From: Qaidamihabitans albus
Lineage (GTDB): Bacteria > Actinomycetota > Actinomycetes > Mycobacteriales > Pseudonocardiaceae
Assembly: GCF_016464705.1 (NCBI RefSeq)
Contig: NZ_JAEHOB010000009.1
Span: 124,001 to 188,000 of the forward strand
Direction of reading: 5' to 3'
Length of the DNA stretch: 64,000 bases
Position 1 is the stretch's first letter. Every line of letters begins with the position of its first letter. The notes beneath the pieces are model-generated. The model made no database searches, was not told the DNA's origin, and saw nothing but the letters and a program-made list of their open reading frames with translations. The position numbers were made by a program, and so were the translations under genes. Shown here one piece after another: positions 27,314 to 39,301 of the stretch.

Positions 27314-28621
27314 GTGGCGACACGACTGGTGCCGCTCCGGCTCCGGCCGAGCTGGAACGAGCGCCCGCTGCCGCTCGACGCCGCGTTCTACCTCGTCTGC
27401 GCCGGCTATGCGCTGGTGATCGCGCTGACCGACAAGCACTACGGCTTCCGCGTGTGGGGAACGTTCGCGGTCGCGGGATACGGCCTCGCATTCGTCCACA
27501 CGTGCTGGCTGCTGCTCACGCCGCGCCTGCGGCCCGGCTGGTGGCGCTCACGCTGGGTGGGCGTCGCCGCCGTCGTCGTCGTGGCGATGCTCGCGCCGTT
27601 GGTCACGCTGGTGGGGAGCAGGCTGGGAGGCGGCGACTGGGCACGCGCGCCCGGAGCATGGAGTGCCCAGCCCGAGGTGTGGGTGATCGAGCGGTCCGCG
27701 ACCCTGCTGCTCGACCACGGCACGCCCTATGTCGACGTCGGCGCACTCGGCCGGCCACCCGTGGTGAACGACTACACGCCGTACGGGCCGGTCATGGCAC
27801 TGTTCGGGCTGCCGAGGGCACTGCTGGGCGGCACGCCGGTGGCCGATGCCCTGACCGACGCCCGGCTGGTGTTCATCCTCGTGGCGGCGCTATGCGCCTG
27901 GGCGAGCCTGCGCCTGCTCGGCTCGCCGCGCGTGCCGGTGCGCGGCGCACAACTCGCGCTGATCGGGCCGTTCACGGCGCTCACCTGGACGGTCGCCGGT
28001 CCCGACCTCGCCGTGGTCGGCCTGCTCGTGCTCTCCTGCGCACTCGCCGCGACCGACCGGCCAGTGCTCGCCGCCGTGGTGCTGGCCGCCGTCGCCAGCG
28101 CGAAGCTGATCGTGCTGCCGGCCGCCGCCGTGCTGGCGGCGCTCGTGCTCACCCGGCTCGGCGCCCGCGCGCTCGCCGGCTTCGCTGCCGTCTTCGTGGC
28201 GATGTGCGCGGCACTGAACGTCCCCGTGCTGCTCGCCGACCCGGCGGCGTTCACCGAGCACGTGATCCGGTTCCCGGCCGGGCTCGGAGCCGTCAGCTCC
28301 CCCGCGGCGAGCCCGCTGCCCGGTCACCTGATCGCCGGCACCGGCGCCACCGGCAGGGCGATCGCGTTCGCACTGCTGTTCGCCGCCGCACTGCTGATCC
28401 TGGCATGGCTCATCCGGCGGCCGCCGAGGACGGGTGCGGACGCGCTACTGCGCATCGCCGTCGGCCTGGCGGCGTTCACCCTGCTCACACCGGCCACGCG
28501 ATTCGGCTACCTGGTGTATCCGTTCGTACTGCTCGGCGCGATGCTGTGCTTTCCGGATCGCACCGCAGCACCGCCCGGCACCGCGGAATCCGGCAGACGT
28601 ACTTCGGCTACTTCTTCTTGA
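27314..28621 (+). CDS. Integral membrane glycosyltransferase-like protein (GT87/DUF2029 type)
   Basis: A 435-residue polytopic protein; GTG 27314 has a perfect AGGAGGTGAA just upstream. About ten hydrophobic segments are seen. The extracytoplasmic loop after the second or third helix contains NDYTPYGPVMALFGLPRALLGG, like the polyprenol-phosphate-sugar-dependent GT-C enzymes. These add mannose or arabinose to lipoglycans at the outer face of the membrane. The family call is by topology and the YGP motif and is less certain than for the MptB-like gene. The 3' end overlaps the convergent HTH gene by 14 bp. Confidence 0.75.
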   Translation: MATRLVPLRLRPSWNERPLPLDAAFYLVCAGYALVIALTDKHYGFRVWGTFAVAGYGLAFVHTCWLLLTPRLRPGWWRSRWVGVAAVVVVAMLAPLVTLVGSRLGGGDWARAPGAWSAQPEVWVIERSATLLLDHGTPYVDVGALGRPPVVNDYTPYGPVMALFGLPRALLGGTPVADALTDARLVFILVAALCAWASLRLLGSPRVPVRGAQLALIGPFTALTWTVAGPDLAVVGLLVLSCALAATDRPVLAAVVLAAVASAKLIVLPAAAVLAALVLTRLGARALAGFAAVFVAMCAALNVPVLLADPAAFTEHVIRFPAGLGAVSSPAASPLPGHLIAGTGATGRAIAFALLFAAALLILAWLIRRPPRTGADALLRIAVGLAAFTLLTPATRFGYLVYPFVLLGAMLCFPDRTAAPPGTAESGRRTSATSS

Positions 28622-28817
28622 CCCGGGTCGCGCCACCCCGGCCACGGAGCTGCACACCCGATTCGGAGAGCACCCGGTGCACGAAACCGTAGGAACGACC
28701 GGTCGACTCGGCCAGGGCGCGAATGCTCGCGCCCTTCTCATATTTCTTCTTCAGGTCGGCGGCCAGCTTGTCGCGCGTGTTTCCGGTGATGCGCGCGCCC
28801 TTCTTCAGGTCTGCCAC
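28608..28817 (-). CDS. Small basic helix-turn-helix protein, conserved in actinobacteria
   Basis: A 69-residue, strongly basic protein starting GTG at 28817 with AGGTGG upstream. The segment GASIRALAESTGRSYGFVHRVL is a clear helix-turn-helix of the Hin/homeodomain-like type, flanked by Lys-rich ends (DLKKKYEKG and a final TRVKKK). Near-identical small proteins occur across actinobacteria, as I recall, without known function; nucleoid or regulatory DNA binding is likely. It follows the ABC-F gene on the same strand after 191 bp. That gap holds a terminator-like hairpin at its start, an AGGAGG without a nearby start codon, and probably this gene's promoter. Confidence 0.85.
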   Translation of the reverse strand: MADLKKGARITGNTRDKLAADLKKKYEKGASIRALAESTGRSYGFVHRVLSESGVQLRGRGGATRVKKK

Positions 28818-28997
28818 GTCAATCCACCTTCCGCCCCGATCGGGTAATTCGGGTCACATTCGACCCCTGCCTGTCGCAATGATCGAACACTGAGCCGCTG
28901 AATGCCAGACGGCGAGCGAAAAACCTCCTAAAACGGCGCCATATTGGGCCGATCCAGGGTCCTTGTCCGACCGCAACTAACGAGATCGACTAGCTCT

Positions 28998-29008
28998 CTC
29001 GCCGGGTC

Positions 29009-29017
<9 letters not shown>
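28998..29017 (-). terminator. Hairpin at the 3' end of the ABC-F gene
   Basis: CTCGCC and GGCGAG pair around an 8-nt loop and span the ABC-F stop codon. Weak, no T-run. Confidence 0.4.
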
Positions 29018-30637
<1,620 letters not shown>

Positions 30638-30680
30638 AGGAAGCTCCGTGGCGTAGAAGCGGAAACGGACAGCATGAGAC

Positions 30681-30699
30681 ACCCGCACGAGAGGCGGGT
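30681..30699 (-). promoter_or_regulatory. Hairpin in the ABC-F leader
   Basis: ACCCGC and GCGGGT (30681-30686 and 30694-30699) pair around a 7-nt loop, four bases after the stop of the possible leader peptide and 44 nt before the ABC-F start. It could attenuate ABC-F expression or end the upstream transcript. Confidence 0.35.
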
Positions 30700-30702
30700 C
30701 AG

Positions 30703-30750
30703 CTACTCCAGCCGGACGACCACGTCCCCAGTGTACGTACGCGTGTCCAT
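30703..30750 (-). CDS. Possible 15-residue leader peptide upstream of ABC-F
   Basis: ATG 30750 to TAG 30703 encodes MDTRTYTGDVVVRLE. GGTGGG lies about eight bases upstream. It is followed at once by a hairpin and then the ABC-F start, an arrangement like attenuation leaders of antibiotic-inducible ABC-F genes. The frame is short and could be chance. Confidence 0.25.
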   Translation of the reverse strand: MDTRTYTGDVVVRLE

Positions 30751-30774
30751 CGGATTACCCACCCGTGTCCTGGC

Positions 30775-31458
30775 TCACCCGTCCCGGACGACGATCTCGA
30801 CGGCCCGGGCCCGCTCGGCGGCGTCGTCGAGCACGGTCCGGCGGGGCTCACCGACGTCGAGCACCCGGGACCCGGCGAGTGCGAACACGGGTTCGAGCCG
30901 GTGGTCGGCGCGCAGTTCGTCGATCGCCTTGCGGTCACCGCCGAGCACGACGCCGTCCAGCTCGGTGACCCGGGAGCCGAGCACGTCGGCGGCGTCGTCG
31001 GCGGCCGAGCGCAGCGCCTGCCGTGCCTGCCCTTCGCGGCGCCGGGCGAAGCGCTGCTGCGACCAGCCACCCGCGGCGCTGCGGCCGTGCACCAGATGCC
31101 GGTCGGTGCGGGAGACGAGCACCTTGCCCCGCTCGGCGACGCCGACGCTGTGCCCGCCGAGCCGGACCAGGAGCAGGCCGATCCGGCGCGGGCGGCAGGC
31201 ATGCTCGATCAGCGGCCGCACCGCCAGTCCTTCGGCGACGTGCTCGGTGTCCCCGGTGCCGGTGGGCAGCGGTGGAAACGGCACCGCAACGGTCGCGGTG
31301 GTGCCGTCGCCACCGGTGACCGCGACCTCGTCGGCACCGAGCACCGTGTGGCGCACGCCGCCGTTGCGCTCGGCGAACCGCTCGAACCACCGCGCGAGCC
31401 GCTCGGGCTCCACCTCGACGGCGCGCCCCCCACCGCGGACCGCACGTTTCCGGGCCAC
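30775..31458 (-). CDS. acVLRF1-family peptidyl-tRNA hydrolase
   Basis: A 227-residue protein; GTG 31458 has GAGGGGAG a few bases upstream. The segment HGRSAAGGWSQQRFARRREGQ matches the catalytic loop of the actinobacterial Vms1-like release factor (VLRF1) family, eRF1-fold peptidyl-tRNA hydrolases that free nascent chains from stalled large ribosomal subunits. The remaining sequence (PLIEHACRPRRIGLLLVRLGGHSVGV, LDGVVLGGDRKAIDEL) fits the same fold. It is 30 bp after the dGTPase gene and upstream of the ABC-F gene on the same strand, suggesting a translation-rescue pair. Confidence 0.85.
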   Translation of the reverse strand: MARKRAVRGGGRAVEVEPERLARWFERFAERNGGVRHTVLGADEVAVTGGDGTTATVAVPFPPLPTGTGDTEHVAEGLAVRPLIEHACRPRRIGLLLVRLGGHSVGVAERGKVLVSRTDRHLVHGRSAAGGWSQQRFARRREGQARQALRSAADDAADVLGSRVTELDGVVLGGDRKAIDELRADHRLEPVFALAGSRVLDVGEPRRTVLDDAAERARAVEIVVRDG

Positions 31459-31488
31459 GCCGCTCCCCTCGTCGTACCTGATGAGCGT

Positions 31489-33054
31489 TCAGAGCACGAA
31501 GGACTCCGACCACGGCTGGGCGGTCCGGCCGGAGATCGCGTCCAGCATGCCGACCGCCTGCTTGTCGGTCAGCGAGGCGACGAAGTCGACCACTGCCCGG
31601 CCCCTGGCGAACGCGCGCACCGCGTCGGCACCCTCGATCGGCTCCCCGGTGGCGCCGACCAGCAACTCCGGCGAGCGCTCGGCGAGCAGGGCGTACTCCG
31701 CGCGGGCCACCTCGACGAGGTCGTGCAGCCTGCGCGGCAGGCGGGAGACCTCCTCCCGGTCGGACAGCCAGGCGTCCAGGGCCTCCACCAGCGACGACAG
31801 CACGCTCGCCTGGCCGCGCTGATGCAGCGCCAGGTCGGGGCGCAGCAGGACGAACCGCCGGTGCACGAACTTGAGCACCTGCACCTCGTGCCACTGCGCG
31901 GGCCGCAGCGTGACATGCCCGGTCCGCGTGGACGGGGACGGTGTCACCTGGACGCCGTCGACCAGACGCGAGCTCCAGCGGGCGGAGAAGGCGGCTATCG
32001 CCTGCTCGGCCTCGATCGACCCGTCGAAGGGGCTGGCCAGCAGGTCGTCGACCAGCTCGGCCCGCACGCGCGCCACCGCCTGCGCGAACGCCTCGTCGTC
32101 GACGATCCACGCGTCCTTGGCGTGCATCCGGCGGCGCAGCAGTTCCAGGGAGCGGCCCGGCTTGCGATCGCCTGCCCGCAGTTGTTCCGTGCTGAGCTCG
32201 GCGAGCTCGCTCACCCGGCCGAGCCACTGGCCGAGCTCCGTGGCCACCGACGCGTGCTGCAGCACGCCGATGCGGTGGAAGTCCTGCAGGTCGTGGATGG
32301 CGTAGGCGATGTCGTCCGCCATGTCCATCACCGAGGCCTCGACGGTCTGCTGCCAGCGCTCGATCCGGCCCGTGAACGGCGCCCTCGCCTGCTCCAGGTC
32401 GTCGAGTTCGGTGCAGTACGCGGAGAACTTGCTCGAACCCGTTCCCGGCGCGTCGGCGGGCTCCGCCGCGCCGCGCGGCGGCACCCGCATGGCCGCCGGG
32501 TGCTGGCTCGGGTAGTGCAGCCTCGCCCACGGGTACTTCAACAGCGCGGCACGGGTCGCCGACGTGAGGTTCAGCCCGATCGGGGTCGGCCCGCCCACCT
32601 CGGTGGTCGTGACGATGCGGAACGTCTGCGCGTTGCCCTCGAAGCCGTCGGAGAGGCCGTAGCGGTGCCGCGCGATGCGGTCGAGCACCTGCTCGCCGAG
32701 GTGGCCGAACGGGGGATGGCCGAGGTCGTGGCCGAGTGCCGCCGCCTCGGCCACGTCGGGATCGCAGCCGCCGAGCTTGCCGGTGAGCTCACGGGAGTCC
32801 GCCGAGGCCGCGAGGCGCTCGGCGATCGCCCTGGCCACCTGCGCCACCTTCAGGCTGTGCGTGAGCCGGTTGTGCAGCAGCCCGGAACCGCCCGCGCTCA
32901 CCACCTGCGTGACACCGCCGAGCCGCGCGAAGAACGGCGAAGCGGCGATCCGGTCCCGGTCGATCCGGAACGGGCTGCCCGCCAGGTCGGAGAGCCCCCG
33001 TGCCGGCTGTTCGCCGTCCCGGCGCTGTGTTCGTGGATCCGGCTCTGCTGACAT
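31489..33054 (-). CDS. dgt: Deoxyguanosinetriphosphate triphosphohydrolase-like protein
   Basis: A 521-residue HD-domain protein hydrolysing dNTPs to deoxynucleosides and triphosphate. The metal ligands sit in NRLTHSLKVAQVARAIA, ALGHDLGHPPFGHLGE and a later DMADDIAYAIHDLQD. ATG 33054 is supported by TACGGT seven bases upstream (leaderless); GTG 33063 is the alternative. The C-terminal half (about 380-521) is the helical region common in actinobacterial members. It would help balance dNTP pools, fitting with the RNR genes elsewhere in the window only in a general sense. Confidence 0.92.
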   Translation of the reverse strand: MSAEPDPRTQRRDGEQPARGLSDLAGSPFRIDRDRIAASPFFARLGGVTQVVSAGGSGLLHNRLTHSLKVAQVARAIAERLAASADSRELTGKLGGCDPDVAEAAALGHDLGHPPFGHLGEQVLDRIARHRYGLSDGFEGNAQTFRIVTTTEVGGPTPIGLNLTSATRAALLKYPWARLHYPSQHPAAMRVPPRGAAEPADAPGTGSSKFSAYCTELDDLEQARAPFTGRIERWQQTVEASVMDMADDIAYAIHDLQDFHRIGVLQHASVATELGQWLGRVSELAELSTEQLRAGDRKPGRSLELLRRRMHAKDAWIVDDEAFAQAVARVRAELVDDLLASPFDGSIEAEQAIAAFSARWSSRLVDGVQVTPSPSTRTGHVTLRPAQWHEVQVLKFVHRRFVLLRPDLALHQRGQASVLSSLVEALDAWLSDREEVSRLPRRLHDLVEVARAEYALLAERSPELLVGATGEPIEGADAVRAFARGRAVVDFVASLTDKQAVGMLDAISGRTAQPWSESFVL

Positions 33055-33061
33055 GGGCAAC

Positions 33062-33067
33062 ACCGTA
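33062..33067 (-). promoter_or_regulatory. Leaderless -10 element of the dgt-like gene
   Basis: TACGGT on the minus strand with seven bases to the ATG at 33054. It overlies the upstream gap just before the response-regulator stop. Confidence 0.45.
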
Positions 33068-33070
33068 CGT

Positions 33071-33732
33071 TCAGGACGTCGGCGACACGAATCCCGACTC
33101 GTATGCCCTGATCACCGCCTGGGTACGGTCGCGCGCGCCGACCTTGGCCAGCACGTTGCCGACGTGGGTCTTGACCGTCTGCAGCCCCAGGTACAGCGTG
33201 CCGGCGATCTCGGCATTGGACAGCCCGGTCGCCATGAGCCGCAGCACCTCGGCCTCACGCTCCGTGAGCCCGGCCGCCGCGAGCCGGTCCTGCCCCGGCT
33301 CGCCGCCGTGGCGCGCGGCGAGCCGCCGGATCGCCGCGGGGAACAGCAGCGAGTCGCCCGCCACGACCGTCCGCACGGCGGCCGTGATCTCCTCGGGCCT
33401 GGCGCGCTTGAGCAGGAACCCGCTGGCGCCCGCGCGCAGCGCATCGTAGACGTAGTCGTCGTTCTCGAACGTGGTCACCACGACCACCTTCGGCGGTGAG
33501 TCCAGTGTGGACATCAGATGCGCGGTCGCCCGGATGCCGTCCACCGACGGCATCCGGACGTCCATCAGCACCACGTCCGGCGCAGCCGGGACACCAGTCC
33601 CGGCACCTCCGCGCCGTCGACCGCCTCGCCGAGCACCGCGAGGCCGGGCTCCGACTCGAGGATCGCGCGCAGGCCGGCCCGCACGAGCTGCTCGTCGTCC
33701 ACGAGCAGCACACCGATCGGTTCCCCGCTCAT
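33071..33732 (-). pseudogene. NarL/LuxR-type response regulator, frameshifted
   Basis: The reading frame opens at ATG 33732 with a normal receiver start (MSGEPIGVLLVDDEQLVRAG) but shifts at about 33579-33582 after SRL. Adding one base there restores DVVLMDVRMPSVDG (phosphoacceptor Asp), VVVVTTFENDDYVYDALRAGASGFLLKRA (conserved Thr and Lys) and a LuxR HTH (LTEREAEVLRLMATGLSNAEIAGTL, TVKTHVGNVL) to the stop at 33071. The intact product would have 220 residues. As read, translation stops after about 55 residues. It overlaps the restored kinase stop by ATGA. Either a true single-base deletion or a sequencing error. Confidence 0.85.
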
Positions 33733-33770
33733 CGCATGCCCAGCGGCAGCCGCACCGCGACCTCCCAATG

Positions 33771-34925
33771 TCATCCGTCCCGCCCGGCACGCACCTCGCC
33801 GCGCAGCAGCTCCACCCGCTCGGTGATCCCCCGTAGCCCCCGCCCGCCACCGGGGACGCCGCCTTGTGCCGTACCGAGCGGGTTGCGCACGCTCAGCCGC
33901 AGCTCCTCCGCGCCCACGTGCACCCGGACGGCGACCGGCACCCTGCCGGCGTGCCGCAGCGCGTTGGTCAGGCACTCCTGCAGGATCCGGTATGCCTCCC
34001 TGGACACCACCGGCGTCACGGCGCCGGGTTCGCCGTGTACCTCGCTGTCCACGGCGACGCCTGCCTCCCGGGTCGCCGTCAGCAGTGCGGGCAGCTCCGT
34101 CAGCCCCGCCCGCGGCGCGCGGGCCCCGTCCTCCTCCCGCAGCAGGCCGAGGACGTGATCCAGGTCCTCCAGCGCCGCGCGGGCCGAGTCCTCGACGGCC
34201 CGCAGCGCGCGTTCGGCCGTATCCGGCTGCCGCCGCAGCGTCCGGCGGGCCGCGCCGGCCTGCAACGACACCACGCTCAGCGCGTGCCCCACGGAGTCGT
34301 GCAGCTCGCGGGCGAGGCGGTTGCGCTCGGCGAGCACCTCTGCCTGCCGCTGCAGTAGTGCGATGCGCTCGGCCACGGGAAGGCCGAGCAGCGCCCGTGC
34401 GGCCCGGGCGAGCAGCGCGCCGCTGCCCGCGACGACCGGGAACAGCAGCAGCACCGACAGCAGCAGCACCGCGGGCAGCCACGCACTCGCCCAGCCCGTC
34501 GGCATCGCGGTCGAGCCGTCCGTCCCGACCGGAAAGGTACCGGTGAAGGGGACCGCCACGGACAGTGCCAGGAGGATCGGCAGCACCAGACTTGCGAAGC
34601 TCACCACGCCACCGACGAGCACATGCGCCACGAAGAGCCCGCCCGCCCGCAGCCGCGCGGGCCATCCACCGGACGACTGCTCCGGCACCGGTTCGTCGAG
34701 CAGCTCCCGCACGGCGGTCGCCTCGATCGCCCGCACGGCGGGCAACAGCGAGGTGGCGCCCAGCACGGCGAGCGCGCCGAGGCCACCGAGCAGGACGGCC
34801 ACGTCGACGGGAGCCGGGACCGGCAGCAGTGAGGGGACCACCATGGCCGCGAACAGCACGTACGGCACCAGCACGGCGCCGCCGAGGATCAGGTAGACCC
34901 AGCGGCGATACGTCGCGCGGCTCAC
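33771..34925 (-). CDS. NarL-type sensor histidine kinase, C-terminus cut by a premature stop
   Basis: A 384-residue kinase starting GTG at 34925. Four hydrophobic segments (about 12-35, 42-64, 104-130, 150-175) precede the dimerisation box ARELHDSVGHALSVV with phosphoacceptor His209, then an HATPase domain with N-box LTNALRHAG and G-box GRGLRGITERVELLRGE. The frame ends at TGA 33771-33773, but the same frame continues for 13 sense codons (HWEVAVRLPLGMR) to a TGA at 33729-33731 that overlaps the regulator start by ATGA. This is the expected family ending, so the stop at 33771 looks like a nonsense mutation removing the last strand of the ATPase domain. The input signal is unknown. Confidence 0.85.
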   Translation of the reverse strand: MSRATYRRWVYLILGGAVLVPYVLFAAMVVPSLLPVPAPVDVAVLLGGLGALAVLGATSLLPAVRAIEATAVRELLDEPVPEQSSGGWPARLRAGGLFVAHVLVGGVVSFASLVLPILLALSVAVPFTGTFPVGTDGSTAMPTGWASAWLPAVLLLSVLLLFPVVAGSGALLARAARALLGLPVAERIALLQRQAEVLAERNRLARELHDSVGHALSVVSLQAGAARRTLRRQPDTAERALRAVEDSARAALEDLDHVLGLLREEDGARAPRAGLTELPALLTATREAGVAVDSEVHGEPGAVTPVVSREAYRILQECLTNALRHAGRVPVAVRVHVGAEELRLSVRNPLGTAQGGVPGGGRGLRGITERVELLRGEVRAGRDG

Positions 34926-34951
34926 GACCGCGGCGAGCCGATCGCGAACAC

Positions 34952-34997
34952 CTCGTGAGTGCGCATGCGAGTGAGAACTCGACTCGGCACTGACGAG
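34952..34997 (+). repeat. 46-nt palindrome copy D (degenerate)
   Basis: CTCGTGAGTG, CGCATG, CGAGTG, centre AG, then a second arm; only 16 of 22 positions pair, so it is a decayed copy. It lies 12 nt downstream of the sufT stop and upstream of the kinase start, between co-directional leftward genes. Confidence 0.8.
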
Positions 34998-35009
34998 GTG
35001 GTCGGCGGG

Positions 35010-35429
35010 CTAGACCGTGAAGCCGAGGGCGCGCAGCTGCTCGCGGCCGTCCTCGGTGATCTTCTCCGGGCCCCACGGCGGCATCCAGACCCAGTTGATC
35101 CGGAAGTCGCGTACCACGCCCGTGCCGCCGGTCAGCACCGACGACGTCTGGTCCTCGATCACGTCGGTCAGCGGGCAGGCCGCCGACGTCAGCGTCATGT
35201 CGATGGTGGCCGTGTTGTCCGGCTCGACCCGGATGTCGTACACCAGGCCGAGGTCGACGACGTTGATGCCGAGCTCGGGGTCGACCACGTCGCGCATGGC
35301 CTCCTCGACGTCCTCGACCTTGGCGACGTCCGCGGCGGGCTGCGCCTGCTCGGGCAGGTCCGCGGCCGTGCGGCCGTCGCGGTGTTCCGGGGCCTCCGGA
35401 GAGGCGGCCTGCGTCTGTTCCTCGGTCAT
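35010..35429 (-). CDS. sufT: SufT/DUF59 iron-sulfur assembly protein
   Basis: A 139-residue MIP18/PaaD-like protein. ATG 35429 has GGAAGG close upstream. The domain begins DVEEAMRDVVDPELGINVVDLGLVYDI and includes LTSAACPLTDVIEDQ with the conserved Cys, and MPPWGPEKITEDGREQLRALGF at the end. The first ~45 residues are a variable acidic tail. SufT helps maturation of Fe-S proteins. It is the last gene of the leftward suf operon, 39 bp after sufU. Confidence 0.93.
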   Translation of the reverse strand: MTEEQTQAASPEAPEHRDGRTAADLPEQAQPAADVAKVEDVEEAMRDVVDPELGINVVDLGLVYDIRVEPDNTATIDMTLTSAACPLTDVIEDQTSSVLTGGTGVVRDFRINWVWMPPWGPEKITEDGREQLRALGFTV

Positions 35430-35468
35430 GAGCCTTCCACTTCCGTTCTGTGGCACCGGGCCGGATCG

Positions 35469-38046
<2,578 letters not shown>

Positions 38047-38069
38047 GCCTCTTCGTTTCTCTCGTCAGT

Positions 38070-38098
38070 GTCGGGAAGCTGTCGGGAAGCTGTCGGGA
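38070..38098 (-). repeat. 11-bp tandem repeat between sufD and sufC
   Basis: On the plus strand the unit gtcgggaagct occurs at 38070-38080 and 38081-38091 and is followed by a partial third copy. It lies in the sufD-sufC spacer, 24 nt upstream of the sufC ATG; no function evident. Confidence 0.85.
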
Positions 38099-38124
38099 CC
38101 CTTCGGTGGTCCGGGAGTGCGAGC

Positions 38125-39300
38125 TCAGACGCCGATGGCCTGCAGTTCCGCCTCGATCGCGGCCTCGAGCCGCTCACGCACCTCCGGGATGTCGATCTTC
38201 ATCAGGATCTCGTGGAAGAACCCGCGCACCACCAGCCTGCGCGCCTGCTCCTCCTCGATCCCACGCGACTGCAGGTAGAACAACTGCTCGTCGTCGAACC
38301 TTCCCGTCGCGCTCGCATGCCCCGCACCGGCGATCTCACCCGTCTCGATCTCCAGGTTCGGCACCGAGTCGGCGCGGGCGCCCTCGGTGAGCACCAGGTT
38401 GCGGTTGAGCTCGAACGTCTCGGTCCCCTCCGCGGCGGCCCGGATCAGCACGTCGCCGATCCAGACCCCGTGCGCGCCGTCGCCCTGCAGCGCGCCCTTG
38501 TAGAGCACGTTCGACTTGCAGTTCGGCCCCGCGTGGTCGACGAACAGCCGGTGCTCCTGGTGCTGGCCCGCGTCCGCGAAGTACAGCCCGAGCATGTCGA
38601 CGTCCCCGCCGGGGCCCGCGAACGTGGCCGTGGGGCTGACCCGCACCAGATCGCCGCCCAGCGTGACGACGATGTGCTTGAGCTTGGCGTCCCTGCCGAG
38701 CCGCAGGTGCTGCTCGGAGACGTGCACCGCGTCGTCGGCCCAGTCGTGGACGCTGACGACCGTGAGCTGCGCACCGTCGCCGATGACGAACTCCACGTTG
38801 TCCGCGTAGGTGCCGGAGCCGACGTGGTCGAGCACGATCGCCGCCTCGGCGAACGCCTCCGCGCGCACCTGGACGTGCCCGTAGGCCGTCTCACCCTCAC
38901 CGGGCCCGCTCAGCCGGACGACCGTGGGCTTCGAGGCCTTGGTCTCCTTCGGCACCGTCACCAGCGTGGCGCTGGTGAACGAGGAGTAGGCCTGCGCCGC
39001 GACCCGGTCGGAGGGAGTGCCCGCCGCGCCGAGGCGCTCGTCGTCCCGGCCGACCGTCTCGATCCGGACCTCCGGCGCGGCGTCGGCGTCCACCTTGATC
39101 TCGCCCGTCGCGGGCGCGGAGCCGTTGTGCAGGCCCCGCAGCCGCTTCATCGGAGTGAAGCGCCAGTTCTCCTCGCGTCCGCCGGGGACCTCGAAGGCCT
39201 CGACGTCGTACGAGGAGAACCGCTCCCCGCGGGAGACCGCCGGAACGACGGCCTCCCCGGCAGCGGCTGTGTTGGCGGTGTTCTCTTCCGTCACCGTCAT
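38125..39300 (-). CDS. sufD: Fe-S cluster assembly protein SufD
   Basis: A 391-residue beta-helix scaffold subunit. Features: GGREENWRFTPMKRLRGL near the start, HDWADDAVHVSEQHLRLGRDA in the middle, and C-terminal HASATGRFDDEQLFYLQSRGIEEEQARRLVVRGFF, which is shared with SufB. It pairs with SufB and binds SufC. Its ATG is one base after the sufB stop, indicating translational coupling. Confidence 0.95.
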   Translation of the reverse strand: MTVTEENTANTAAAGEAVVPAVSRGERFSSYDVEAFEVPGGREENWRFTPMKRLRGLHNGSAPATGEIKVDADAAPEVRIETVGRDDERLGAAGTPSDRVAAQAYSSFTSATLVTVPKETKASKPTVVRLSGPGEGETAYGHVQVRAEAFAEAAIVLDHVGSGTYADNVEFVIGDGAQLTVVSVHDWADDAVHVSEQHLRLGRDAKLKHIVVTLGGDLVRVSPTATFAGPGGDVDMLGLYFADAGQHQEHRLFVDHAGPNCKSNVLYKGALQGDGAHGVWIGDVLIRAAAEGTETFELNRNLVLTEGARADSVPNLEIETGEIAGAGHASATGRFDDEQLFYLQSRGIEEEQARRLVVRGFFHEILMKIDIPEVRERLEAAIEAELQAIGV

Positions 39301-39301
39301 C

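Noticed and set aside
28929-28945. AGGAGG on the minus strand suggesting another small gene upstream of the HTH protein
   Set aside because: No start codon at a usable distance and no conserved frame follows it.
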